A stretch of DNA of 64,000 nt from Gnetum montanum (Eukaryota; Streptophyta; Gnetopsida; Gnetales; Gnetaceae), in assembly GCA_015680685.1 (NCBI GenBank), contig MNCI01014205.1, positions 349,162-413,161 on the forward strand, given 5' to 3'. This document shows positions 39,201 through 45,931 of this stretch, piece after piece (within the stretch, counting starts at the first letter, position 1; every line of letters starts with the position of its first letter). The position numbers were made by a program, and so were the translations under genes. The notes beneath the pieces were generated by a model. That model ran no database searches. It was not told where the DNA came from and saw only the letters and a program-made list of their open reading frames with translations.

Positions 39201-42200
39201 ACTTGATGAGACTCGATCTGGGGTTCTGAAGTACCAAACGTGGAAGGGGCTGTCTTCCATGGCCCTAGCAACCTCCTCCCTGACTTGGTCTTTAGCATTC
39301 TACCTGATGTGACTTTTGAAGTCCTGCATACAAGCTTTCATCTCAGACCACAGCTAAACATTGATGGCTGCTCTAATCTGGGCCTTGATCTCCTAGCAAA
39401 ATGTAATTGGCACCTCCTGGGAATAACTAATCTTCGACTTCCCGTAGCCACTTGACGTGGTGACTCTTGTCCAGTCCCACTCATGAGATATTCTGGAGAC
39501 CTAGAGTAATCAGTGTTGGCAGTTGTTCCTTGGTGGCTTCTGTACTAGGATGTGTGCATACTTAGTAAACGCCTTCTAATGCCTGCATTGGTCCTGCTAT
39601 TGCTAGCTTTATAGGAGTAGCCGTTCCCCAATTTTGTGCCTGGTCTTTTTCATTGCTTCTCAAAGGGTAAAAAAGAGCCTTGAATGTTTAGTCTTTTGCC
39701 TACATTGGAGGCATGCCAAGAAGTGTGCAATATTAATCCGTATCTGAAGCTGCAAACACTTCAATGATGCAAAGTGAATGCCATGCAGGTTTGAGAGATT
39801 TGTACCAAGAATTGCTTCACAACATTGGTGGCCTTGTGCCAAATCAGCTGCACTCTGGTGTGTGGAATCTGGCTGCCGGAAGTTGTTAACCTCTGATGGG
39901 ACGAAATCAGAAGCATTATGCAAGCCCCAGTCTGAGGGTAGAATGATCTCACCGTCTGCAGAAACCCCTAGATACCTTGCAATGCTCTCCTTGGAGAGCT
40001 GTAATCAGACTCCCCTAAAGCATGTTCTGTCTCTTATTCAGTGGCTGAAGAACTCTCTGACATTGGCATCTCTTTTCCCATTCAACTGTTGCATAAACAC
40101 GTCCCAGCCCACCGCAAGCAATAGTTGCCAGGTCTCAGCGTTATTTTTGAACGGGGTGACATCAGGCTTGAATGTCGGAGAGTCTCCATGGCAGTTGATG
40201 CCTCCCTACACTCTCCAATCGCCTTAACCGCAAGGAGCTTAGGAGATGGAACAAGGAAGAAATGAAAGACAACTTTTTTGGGCTTTCCAGATAGTCCATA
40301 CAACGGTCATTCACATCAATGTCTAAACGTTGTCATTTTTCTTTGTCCGTTCATCTGTCCAGTAGATAAATTAGCGCCATGTCTAATGTTCTTTGATAAC
40401 AGATAATAGTTATCTGTGATTTTTCTGTTTTTATATGCTTTTAGTAGTTAGATGGTGATTGCAGTTACAGTCACATGTCTTTAATTTACAAATTGTTTCT
40501 TATTTGTAAATGAAATAAAATATTTGGCAAGTGGTTGCTCAAGTTTTAAAGTTTTATTTAAATAAATTGTCATTTTTATTTAATTAATGACTAAAATATA
40601 TTTCCATGATCAGTCATTAATAATTTTGTGAAAAGATTTTGGTGTCTTGATTCAAAGATCAGATGTTAAAAGTCTATTTTAAAAATAATTTCTGCTCAAA
40701 AAAACCGTATAAAGCACCAAGCAATAAGAGAGACATACCACACTGAGAAGTGTTCCTATACAGATGGCAAAATCATGATTTATCTTCAACTGTGGTGCAG
40801 GTAATACCTGGAAACGATATACGCGTTATGAAAATGCTTAACCGCATATCAGAGCTGGGTCCAATGGTTGTTATGGGAAAAGGAGAAGTACTGCATACAT
40901 CTGGTCATGCTTACCGTGGAGAGCTGGTAATCAAATTTAGCTACTGTTTAGATCAATTCTGAAAATAATGAAATGGTTTTTCTGTTGAACCCTTTAATGA
41001 TTAATGCAGGCGGCTTTAACACCCTTTTAAATTTGAATCTATAGTTAGTACACATCTGTGGCACCCTGGTAAATTTGCACCTTAAGCTCCATAGCAAGCA
41101 TTTGTATAGATGGAAGGGATATGTCACCATGGCCTTGGAAGCAGTTCAGTGTTAGAATGACAAATGCTTTAAAATTAATGAATTCCTGGTGTGAACACCA
41201 TGAGGTCATGCAGCCAAATCTTTAGAGGCAACCTTACTTCTAGAGGGAGGAGTGTAAGACTGATAGCAGCAGAGATGCTGCTAGTGTGCCTTAACAACTC
41301 CAACAACATGGGAGCACCCTTTACTTTAGAAAGAGAATTGTATTCATGCATTTACAAGTATGGATCCATGGTGGGGTATTTAAGAAAGGCATTTGAGGCT
41401 TTAACAACATCTTTTTTTACAAAAGGCAGTGCACGGTTACTTAGAGAAGGCACAGTACTTTAGAGAGACTAGACCTTAAAAAAATCCTGTTGTGGGTCCA
41501 CGAATAGCACTGGCAATATGCAAAGCTTTGTTAGATTGAAAATCAAGGGTCAACATGTTATTATTCAACATATACTAGAAATTGGAAGCTGCAACCATTG
41601 AAAAGTAATGTTTAAATTAGAAATAGCTGATCAGTCTGTCTTATTAGGATGGAGGGCACCATCATCTACCCAACGTTTGATTTTGCATCTAGTTGTCGTT
41701 TAGCAACATTTTTTGCAATTCAAACTCACTTATATTTAATGATAAACACAAGTAGGCATTAAGTACACATGTAAATCTATTGTGTCTTAGATAATTCTTC
41801 CATTGAGCTGTCGAATTCTATATGTGTAAGGAGGTTAATAGTGAAGTGGCCAATTTGTTTGTCAGCTACATAGTGCTTAAGAAAGTAAACTGTTTGTATT
41901 GTCACTATAGCATTTATTTCACAATTAGGCTGGTTAACTGCCCCAGATAGTTTCCACGAGCCCATGCTTACTTTCCAAAATCTTACATGCTTTACTATTT
42001 GGGGCCTCGTAAAAGTTTTATCTTCATGAATTAGGTTTTGCTGGGATTTCACAAAATCTTCATTTTGTTTTTCTGCATAGTTTTTTTGTGTTTTGGGTAT
42101 ATATATCTGTTCAAGGTATTAGAACTGAATCATTTCATGTTGGGTTAGGGTTTTTATATATATTCATGGTGTTAGAACTGCATCATTTCATGTTGGGTTG

Positions 42201-45200
42201 CTTGCTACACAATCAATTTAAGCATCTTCAGTCAGCACTGGCTGATTGCAACCCTTAAGGTTGGCTCACAGTTATTATATTCGTTCTAGAAAAATGGGCT
42301 GTTAAATTGTTTATTATTTGAGGTTCTCTTATATTTAAGTGGTATTCTATTTGATTTCTATTTGTCATTACAATTCTTACTGTGGGGAATCTTGTTAAAA
42401 GGAAGAAGTTCTGAAGATTGTAAAGCCTCAGCACTTCCTACCAATCCATGGTGAATTCACCTTCCTTAAGGAGCATGAATTACTTGGAAAGACCACCGGC
42501 ATTAGAAACACAAGTGTAAGTTTTAGATTTTCTGGTATATCTGCTGCTGATTTAGTGGGCATGGTATTCGCAGCAAAGAGTAAAGAAATCGGAAAAATTG
42601 GTGTCCTCCGTTGAATTTTATCTAAATTGTCAAATTCATTTCTGTTACCGAGCTTACTTGCTTCTACTTTTGGCATTCAGGTAATTAAAAATGGAGAGAT
42701 GCTTGGGGTATCTCCTTTAAGAAACAGGAGGGTTGTTTCAAATGGTTTTGTTTCCCTAGGAAAGAGCAACATACAGGTTAGTTACCGTTTTGTTTTCCAT
42801 TCCGTTGGCTCGATAGGATAAAGCACTTTCTGATCAATGTACCGTTGTGGTTTCTCACAGCTAATGTATAATGATGGAGATAAAGCGTTTGGAACAGCAA
42901 CAGATCTTCGTATACATGAACGTATGAAAATCGCTCTTGATGGCATTGTGATTGCGAGGTATCTTATTTATGCCATGTTAGATGTACCCACATACCCTCT
43001 TTACAGTAAAATGTCATTTCACTATTTTCATCATACTTTTTAGCCATTCATGCAAATATGCTGTTCAGACCGCAGCGGTTATTATATTTAACAGAAATAA
43101 TATTTTAAGAATGACCAAAGATTTATCATGAAAACAATACTGTTGCTACGTCTAAGTATGCATTTTTGGCTCTTCAATCAGGGTTTTTTGTATTTTGTGT
43201 TCAGTGTGGAATTTGTGCGTCCTCAAGAAATTATTTCAGATTTATTAGTGGATGGCAAATTGGAGCCAGAAACACTGCAAGGAAATATCCGGATCACTAC
43301 CCGTTGCCTCTGGGTTGACAAGGGCAGGCTTCTTGGAGCTCTGCAGAAAGCAGCTAATGTGGCGTTAGAAAGCTGCCCCGTAAATTCTTCAGTCTCTCAT
43401 ATTGAGCACACTATTGCTACGGTTCTGAGAAAGGTAGTGCGGAAGTATAGTAACAAACGGCCAGAAGTAATTGTAATGGCCACCGAAAGTGGTGTTGGCA
43501 TGCTTGAAAGAGACTCGAAACTGGAAACATCTTTTGCTGCTCCAACTAAGCAGAGAAAATCCAAGAATCCAGTGACAATACCTGAAGTAATGAACGGTAA
43601 GATGAGAAAGTATTTACCATATTTGCATATTTTGCTTTCTTGTTTATCCATAAAGTAAAACTCTTTTTCGAAACCAAATCGTGAGAATTTTGCAAGTCGG
43701 GACCCCTCAATATGCTTATTTCATATGTAGATTATCTCACAATGAACCACACTATACAATCTTGGGAAGAAACAACACTACCATTTTAATTAAAAATGCC
43801 TTCAATAAACTTAATTTTTACGTTCCTGTTTCCTCCTCACAAAGTTGCAACACTGCTGGACCTACCTAAGTTATATATGAACCGAAAGACCAAATAAGCA
43901 TAGACTAACCATCACAATCTAATGGAACGTTAATGTTTTTGGGAGTAACAAAGTGCACTCATACCATCCATTATGAACGTTTCTGGTAAACTATTGAGTA
44001 TGATAAAGGAGACTGACTGTTAAATATTCCAGAACATCGCTTCATATTGTAGTGTCGCACAATATATGCGACGGTGGGTATCTAAGCACACTATCTGAAG
44101 GAAGGAGACATTGACCTTGCAAATAATTGATTTTGTGCTGAAACTGAAATATTATATTACAGCCTTACGGAACTGAATTCAGTTTCAGCCATGTCTTGTT
44201 GCACAGTTATCAGTTTATCCCAGCATAACCTGTTGGGCTTGAACCCATACCTTGTGGAATACAAGTCGTAAGCCTTCTCAAGAAGCTATACCTCATTCAT
44301 TTTGCAATGGTCTCTGATACAATTTTGTTCTGCCTTCTGAATTGTTAGATTATGAAACTTGGTTTCAACCACAACTCCTCCCTCCCTGATTAAATGTTCA
44401 AGGTTCACAAATGTTATCAGAGCACAAGTTACGCTTTGGTGCTAGGTCTATCTCTGTGCTTCACTGCCTTAGGCAAAACGACTTGGAGATTGAAGGAGAG
44501 ATTATTAAGTTGTTTTGGGTTATGTCCTTAACGTAGCATCATCATCATCATTGCCTAGATTTTATTAAAGTGTGGTTATTCATTACGGTAAGTGGGTGAT
44601 TTCGTGACTGTTTTTACAGCTAGCTGTGTAGCTGATACTCACCTGAATGTATATTTTAATTGTGCCTTGAGATGATATGTGGGGACTGCAAATTTGAACC
44701 TTATTATAGACTAAGTATTTGAACCAATAAGCAAGGTTCTCTGAAACATTGTAAATGCAGAATTAAGATCTTCCCCCTTTTTTATTTAAAGTCAAGTTGA
44801 TTTCATGGTATGGGTATGGAATAAGGATAATGGTTAAGGTCTTTGTCAAAATCCATTGTAGGATGGTAACTGTATCTTTATACATTGCTCTGCTTATGTT
44901 TGGAATTATGTTTTGGCAGCTGCAGATCAGCATTTTATAACATCAGGGTCTTTGCAAATTTAGTAGAAACTAGAACATGGATTGGTGGAATCTGATTGAC
45001 TTATGAATTTAAGATCGCATCTTCCTACTTGTATTTGTGGTTCTTTCTGAGTTTCCTCTAGTCATATTTTTGGACATTGATATGATGGTGATATCTCTGT
45101 CGTATTAGTTTTGGGTATTAAGATTTGATAATTTATCAGTGAGAATCTCTATCGGTATAAAAAAAATAGTCATTTGTATATGCATCGGTTTGTGAATAGG

Positions 45201-45931
45201 AATCGAGTTTTCATAACATTGTAGAATTAAAAAGCAATGTTCTAATGGCTGTTTCTAGTTTCTACAGATATAAAAAAGGAAAGCAGTCCAGCATTTGCAC
45301 CTGTTTTACAAGACAAGGAAGATGCAAAAAAAATTGTTGATGCACTTTCCTCGGTGCTTTTGAAATCCTTGTCTGATGCATCAAAGGTGCTAGAGGAGAC
45401 TGCTTCTAGCAGTGTTGTAGATAAGCCGGGCGAAGAACCCGAAGAAAATTCTTCACAGGCATCTGCTACAAAAGCTCGCAAAAGATGGAAGAAACATGAG
45501 GTCTTAAAATTAATTGAAGTAAGAGGAAATATGGAAAATCAAGAAGACAACATAAACGAGGACATTTGGGAAACAATTTCAATGTCTTTGTTGGAGCATG
45601 GCATTGATCGCAGTCCAGCTGAATGCAGCTCTCTTTGGGGATCTTTAATAAAGAAACATGAGGTAAAAGTTAAGTTGCAGATATGTATATATACTGATCA
45701 TCATTTTGTTTTTACTTCTTGTATGCGATGGCAATATTTTCTCATCATTCATGTGTGTGCTTCTTCTATTTACAAGACCCAGAGTGGAACATGTCCATGC
45801 TCTTAAGATAAATGATCTTCACAATGCCTTGTGTTCATCTGCAGAACATTATTAATGGGGAGACCAGCAAAAAGCCGTGGCCATATTTAACTGCAATGGA
45901 AAAGGTCTTGTTGATTCAGCCTACCAAATGA
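12072..45931 (+). CDS. RNJ: RNase J, plastid-type, with C-terminal GT-1 domain (17 exons)
   Basis: Join 12072-12294, 18442-18670, 21383-21506, 31221-31277, 31530-31721, 31804-31881, 34444-34626, 34798-34878, 36655-36720, 36808-36900, 40801-40926, 42402-42515, 42681-42776, 42861-42958, 43205-43596, 45268-45662, 45845-45931. All introns are GT-AG and in phase, giving 877 residues, close to the roughly 900 of the Arabidopsis protein. Residues 1-74 are Ser/Arg-rich, like a plastid transit peptide. The metallo-beta-lactamase core has HGHEDH (181-186), H251 and HTGDW (270-274). The beta-CASP part has DSTN (305-308), SGHA (476-479) and PIHGE (498-502). About 787-865 is a GT-1/trihelix domain. Family knowledge: RNase J combines 5'-3' exonuclease and endonuclease activity on RNA, and in plants it acts in chloroplasts, where it limits antisense transcripts. 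All metal-binding residues are present, so I infer an active enzyme. The start is the first ATG of the exon with the leader; no N-terminal evidence beyond phase was available. Confidence 0.95.
12305..12500. repeat. Tandem duplication just inside intron 1
   Basis: A block beginning GATGACGGTGAAAATGAAAC at 12305 recurs, somewhat diverged, from 12413 (GATCACAGTAAAAATGAAAC), an offset of 108 bases. Both copies include AAACTGAAACGGAAG and GTAGACAAAAAACAGT. The first copy starts about 10 bases after the exon 1 donor. Confidence 0.8.
13040..13665 (+). repeat. Unclassified dispersed repeat in intron 1, copy A
   Basis: Matches the reverse complement of about 15850-16530 along most of its length, with roughly three quarters of bases shared by eye. 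Examples are GAGTTTTAGAGGCTTGAAATC, GTGGAAATTTGTTGACC, GACTACAGCTTCAGGA and GATGTAATTCACTATTT. The upstream edge (12950-13030) also resembles 14110-14230 in direct orientation, including GCAGACTTGGGTAAAGTAAA. No transposase or RT motif was recognised. Confidence 0.7.
14510..14630 (-). repeat. tRNA-derived SINE-like element with a 26-base palindrome
   Basis: On the minus strand, CAGCCAGTTGGTTAGCTCC (A-box-like) precedes GGATTCAAATCCAGG (B-box-like). Bases 14554-14579 form a palindrome with 12-base arms, GGTACCTGGATT and AATCCAGGTACC, around two bases. I read it as a SINE head that kept and elaborated the T-arm. A functional tRNA does not fold from it by eye. Confidence 0.5.
15850..16530 (-). 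repeat. Unclassified dispersed repeat in intron 1, copy B (inverted)
   Basis: Inverted partner of 13040-13665. The two copies with the 2.2 kb between them could pair in the RNase J pre-mRNA. No recognisable protein domain. The short open frames on either strand are not conserved between the copies. Confidence 0.7.
18442..18670 (+). CDS. RNJ: RNase J exon 2
   Basis: Finishes Asp75 and codes residues 76-150 plus two bases of Asp151. It contains the RNase J N-terminal beta-lactamase strand signature [16 protein letters not shown] (119-134) and [10 protein letters not shown] (141-150), both diagnostic of bacterial and plastid RNase J. Confidence 0.95.
18671..21382 (+). other. RNJ: RNase J intron 2, no gene inside
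   Basis: 2,712 bases, phase 2. About 20590-20790 resembles a dispersed plant repeat (GAGAGACACAGATTTACAT context), but I cannot assign it to a family. The short open frames at 19105-19320 and 19498-19728 show no recognisable domain. Confidence 0.6.
21383..21506 (+). CDS. RNJ: RNase J exon 3 (HxHxDH metal site)
   Basis: Completes Asp151 and codes residues 152-192, including [14 protein letters not shown] at 179-192, the metallo-beta-lactamase motif II that binds both catalytic zinc ions. Donor TGG|GTGAGT. Confidence 0.95.
22121..22272. repeat. 76-base tandem duplication in intron 3
   Basis: Two similar copies (22121-22196 and 22197-22272) sharing CCTCTG, ACAGTAGAAA and TATGAGTTTTGAAAA blocks. 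Non-coding. Confidence 0.75.
22930..23740 (-). pseudogene. Non-LTR retrotransposon (LINE) RT fragment, antisense in intron 3
   Basis: Minus-strand translation gives a run of RT motifs: [12 protein letters not shown] at the right, then [18 protein letters not shown], then an [18 protein letters not shown] region where YADD should be, then [21 protein letters not shown]. The DFxKAYD / QGCPLSPxLFGLxID pattern is that of a non-LTR RT distinct from the plant L1 type found nearby. The frame has stops, and the YADD aspartates are partly lost. No ends or poly(A) tail were found. Confidence 0.7.
25170..25880 (-). pseudogene. L1-type LINE RT fragment, antisense in intron 3, split by a SINE
   Basis: Minus-strand translation from the right reads [20 protein letters not shown], a plant L1 RT motif (FRPISLCNVLYKIISK), then [17 protein letters not shown]. 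Left of the SINE insertion a degenerate RQGDPLSPFLF-like stretch remains (25190-25250). Stops and frame changes show it is dead. Confidence 0.7.
25265..25435 (-). repeat. SINE inserted in the L1 fragment, with target-site duplication
   Basis: Flanking direct repeats 25244-25264 and 25436-25456 match at 19 of 21 bases, which bounds the insertion. On the minus strand a tRNA-like head carries TGGTCAGGTGC and the B box GGTTCGAGCC. A tail follows that contains CAGCTACTCAAAAGATGTTAGG and CTCATCCACCAACCCTCC. The same tail recurs at about 50625-50730 (plus strand) and, shortened, at 58158-58212 (minus strand), defining a repeat family in this genome. Confidence 0.8.
26250..27930 (-). pseudogene. Unidentified repeat-borne ORF, copy 1 (intron 3)
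   Basis: Minus-strand pieces in order. First a domain at 27640-27920 containing [27 protein letters not shown] and, after a frame change, [20 protein letters not shown]. Then 27237-27540 with [20 protein letters not shown]. Then an acidic open frame at 26766-27236 (156 codons). Then a Glu/Arg/Gln coiled coil at 26650-26760 ([18 protein letters not shown]). Last, a C-terminal part repeated in tandem. The same order recurs at 38600-40250. The first domain recalls the plant transposon-associated domain of many repeat ORFs (from memory, unverified). A few stops or frameshifts break it. It is GC-richer than its surroundings. Confidence 0.55.
26421..26634. repeat. 107-base tandem duplication inside the repeat ORF
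   Basis: Two close copies, 26421-26527 and 26528-26634, each starting GGCCTTTATG and containing AAGCGCATGCCAAGTGGTAT. The unit is not a multiple of three, so the duplication shifts the reading frame, which explains the several overlapping short open frames here. Confidence 0.85.
27940..28920 (-). pseudogene. L1-type LINE ORF2 fragment with zf-RVT domain, antisense in intron 3
   Basis: Reading minus from 28920, a pre-RT region ([11 protein letters not shown], then GLMVFQ where GPDGFP is usual) comes first. Next are a post-RT segment ([14 protein letters not shown]-like and VLEV near 28500) and the zinc-binding RT C-terminal domain at 27980-28252: [19 protein letters not shown], then [18 protein letters not shown]. 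An [14 protein letters not shown] tail follows. The catalytic RT core is missing, so an internal deletion is inferred. It leads directly into the unidentified repeat ORF on its left. Confidence 0.75.
28947..28986. repeat. 20-base tandem duplication
   Basis: Two exact copies of CAGTTGTAATCTAGGTTAGA. Confidence 0.9.
29920..30090. repeat. Three-copy tandem repeat of about 65 bases
   Basis: Three diverged copies sharing GTTGCAC-type and AAGGGATTGTGA blocks, centred near 29940, 30008 and 30074. Non-coding. Confidence 0.65.
31221..31277 (+). CDS. RNJ: RNase J exon 4
   Basis: Codes residues 193-211 ([19 protein letters not shown]), the conserved loop after motif II. It is only 57 bases, lies between a 9.7 kb and a 0.25 kb intron, and would be missed by naive ORF scanning. 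Confidence 0.93.
31530..31721 (+). CDS. RNJ: RNase J exon 5
   Basis: Codes residues 212-275. Includes VTHSIPD (249-255), the motif III histidine H251, and HTGDWK (270-275), with the motif IV aspartate D273 that bridges the metals. Confidence 0.95.
31804..31881 (+). CDS. RNJ: RNase J exon 6
   Basis: Codes residues 276-301, [20 protein letters not shown] and then KEGVTL, leading into the beta-CASP domain. Intron 5 before it is only 82 bases. Confidence 0.93.
31882..34443 (+). other. RNJ: RNase J intron 6
   Basis: 2,562 bases, phase 0, holding the antisense copia fragment. Outside it I see only AT-rich non-coding sequence. Acceptor GGTGTAG|ATG. Confidence 0.7.
33000..33560 (-). pseudogene. Ty1/copia RNase H fragment, antisense in intron 6
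   Basis: Minus-strand translation shows [16 protein letters not shown], equivalent to the copia TEAEYRALxxAxxEAIWL block. In another frame it shows [20 protein letters not shown], equivalent to DNxSAIxLxxNPVFHxRTKH. Frameshifts separate the parts. The sequence from 33715 (TGTAACACCC) to about 34310 looks repeat-derived but could not be classified. Confidence 0.6.
34444..34626 (+). CDS. RNJ: RNase J exon 7 (beta-CASP motif A)
   Basis: Codes residues 302-362. Contains MMSDSTN (302-308), beta-CASP motif A, and [12 protein letters not shown] (338-349), a strongly conserved RNase J block that lines the RNA channel. Donor ATG|GTACAG is unusual after the GT but joins in frame to exon 8. Confidence 0.95.
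34798..34878 (+). CDS. RNJ: RNase J exon 8
   Basis: Codes residues 363-389, [20 protein letters not shown] and then PFDPSTL, within the beta-CASP domain. Confidence 0.93.
34879..36654 (+). other. RNJ: RNase J intron 8
   Basis: 1,776 bases, phase 0, more than half of it the L1-type insertion. The rest (34879-35628) is AT-rich and unassigned. Removing the insertion and one duplicate would leave an intron of about 800 bases. Confidence 0.75.
35629..36629 (+). mobile_element. L1-type fragment bounded by a 27-base target-site duplication
   Basis: Bases 35629-35655 and 36603-36629 are identical over 27 bases, bounding a 947-base insertion (35656-36602). On the plus strand near 36141-36240 it reads NGMR, stop, GDPISSFL, stop, [12 protein letters not shown], a decayed L1 RT block (GIRQGDPLSPFLF). 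The fragment ends soon after the RT and has no poly(A) tail, so it is not a standard 5'-truncated L1. The right duplication ends 25 bases before exon 9. Confidence 0.75.
36655..36720 (+). CDS. RNJ: RNase J exon 9
   Basis: Codes residues 390-411, ending VVVTTGSQ, the first half of the conserved TTGSQAEPRA block completed by exon 10. Confidence 0.94.
36808..36900 (+). CDS. RNJ: RNase J exon 10
   Basis: Codes residues 412-442, [20 protein letters not shown] and then [11 protein letters not shown]. The preceding intron is only 87 bases. Confidence 0.94.
36978..37716. mobile_element. Terminal-inverted-repeat element in intron 10 (MITE-like)
   Basis: Bases 36978-37013 and 37681-37716 are inverted repeats matching at about 30 of 36 positions, with AGCTGTCTAAACA at the outer ends. 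Inside are two copies of a roughly 144-base unit (starting near 37041 and 37185, sharing GGAAACTGAAATACTACC). A SINE-like head follows on the minus strand (37500-37560, TTGGCTTAGTGGTAAGAC and GGTTAAATTCC). An imperfect hairpin at about 37610-37669 has ACCACTGCCT / AGGCAGTGGT outer arms. No transposase. A clean target duplication was not found. Confidence 0.6.
38111..38368. repeat. 129-base tandem duplication in intron 10
   Basis: Two very similar copies, 38111-38239 and 38240-38368, each beginning GGAAGTATGGAAAGATTTCT. High identity suggests a recent event. Confidence 0.88.
38600..40250 (-). pseudogene. Unidentified repeat-borne ORF, copy 2 (intron 10)
   Basis: Minus-strand pieces match copy 1 at 26250-27930 in the same order. 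Near 40140-40180 is [15 protein letters not shown]. Near 39920-40000 is [18 protein letters not shown] (copy 1: [18 protein letters not shown]). An [20 protein letters not shown]-like stretch lies near 39770-39830. A coiled-coil-like Lys/Gln/Glu segment is at 39060-39160, and a C-terminal part at 38700-38850. It is more decayed than copy 1, with many stops. No LINE zf-RVT domain lies beside this copy, which argues that the ORF is not simply a LINE tail. Confidence 0.5.
40801..40926 (+). CDS. RNJ: RNase J exon 11 (beta-CASP motif B)
   Basis: Codes residues 443-484, [20 protein letters not shown] and on to [12 protein letters not shown] (473-484). SGHA carries H478, the beta-CASP histidine that contacts the scissile phosphate in known RNase J structures. 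Confidence 0.95.
40927..42401 (+). other. RNJ: RNase J intron 11, no gene inside
   Basis: 1,475 bases, phase 0. The only structure noticed is a diverged duplication of about 65 bases at about 42100-42200 (TTAGAACTG, ATCATTTCATGTTGGGTT). The open frame at 41191-41463 has no recognisable domain. Confidence 0.6.
42402..42515 (+). CDS. RNJ: RNase J exon 12 (beta-CASP motif C)
   Basis: Codes residues 485-522. [18 protein letters not shown] (495-512) includes H500, the last zinc ligand of the active site in RNase J. Confidence 0.95.
42681..42776 (+). CDS. RNJ: RNase J exon 13
   Basis: Codes residues 523-554 ([20 protein letters not shown], then [12 protein letters not shown]), the end of the catalytic region. 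Confidence 0.93.
42861..42958 (+). CDS. RNJ: RNase J exon 14
   Basis: Codes residues 555-586 plus two bases of Ser587, [20 protein letters not shown] and on to ALDGIVIA, the start of the C-terminal RNase J domain. Flanked by short introns (84 and 246 bases). Confidence 0.93.
43205..43596 (+). CDS. RNJ: RNase J exon 15
   Basis: Completes Ser587 and codes residues 588-717, the rest of the C-terminal RNase J domain ([20 protein letters not shown]), a [20 protein letters not shown] stretch, and a polar linker. The donor AACG|GTAAGA is chosen because it joins in phase to exon 16; the open frame runs on 60 bases past it. Confidence 0.92.
43597..45267 (+). other. RNJ: RNase J intron 15 with a SINE-like unit
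   Basis: 1,671 bases, phase 1. On the minus strand about 44215-44310 carries TATAGCTTCTTGAGAAGG and, at 44235-44246, the B-box-like GGGTTCAAGCCC, suggesting a tRNA-derived SINE. Otherwise non-coding. Acceptor TTTCTACAG|AT. Confidence 0.6.
45268..45662 (+). CDS. RNJ: RNase J exon 16 (linker and GT-1 domain)
   Basis: Completes Asp718 and codes residues 719-849. Residues 719-785 are an acidic, serine-rich, probably disordered linker. From [18 protein letters not shown] (787-804), through [15 protein letters not shown] (816-830), to [13 protein letters not shown] (837-849) is a GT-1 trihelix fold with its three regularly spaced tryptophans W791, W818 and W841. Confidence 0.93.
45845..45931 (+). 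CDS. RNJ: RNase J exon 17 and stop codon
   Basis: Codes residues 850-877, with [15 protein letters not shown] completing the GT-1 region (the Trp-Pro pair is typical of trihelix ends), then TGA at 45929-45931. Confidence 0.92.
   Translation, partial: NIINGETSKKPWPYLTAMEKVLLIQPTK

Larger units (their letters stand above)
36901..40800 (+). other. RNJ: RNase J intron 10
   Basis: 3,900 bases, phase 0. Holds the TIR-bounded element, the 129-base tandem repeat and copy 2 of the unidentified repeat ORF. The last 500 bases are AT-rich and unassigned. Acceptor GTGGTGCAG|GTA. Confidence 0.75.
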
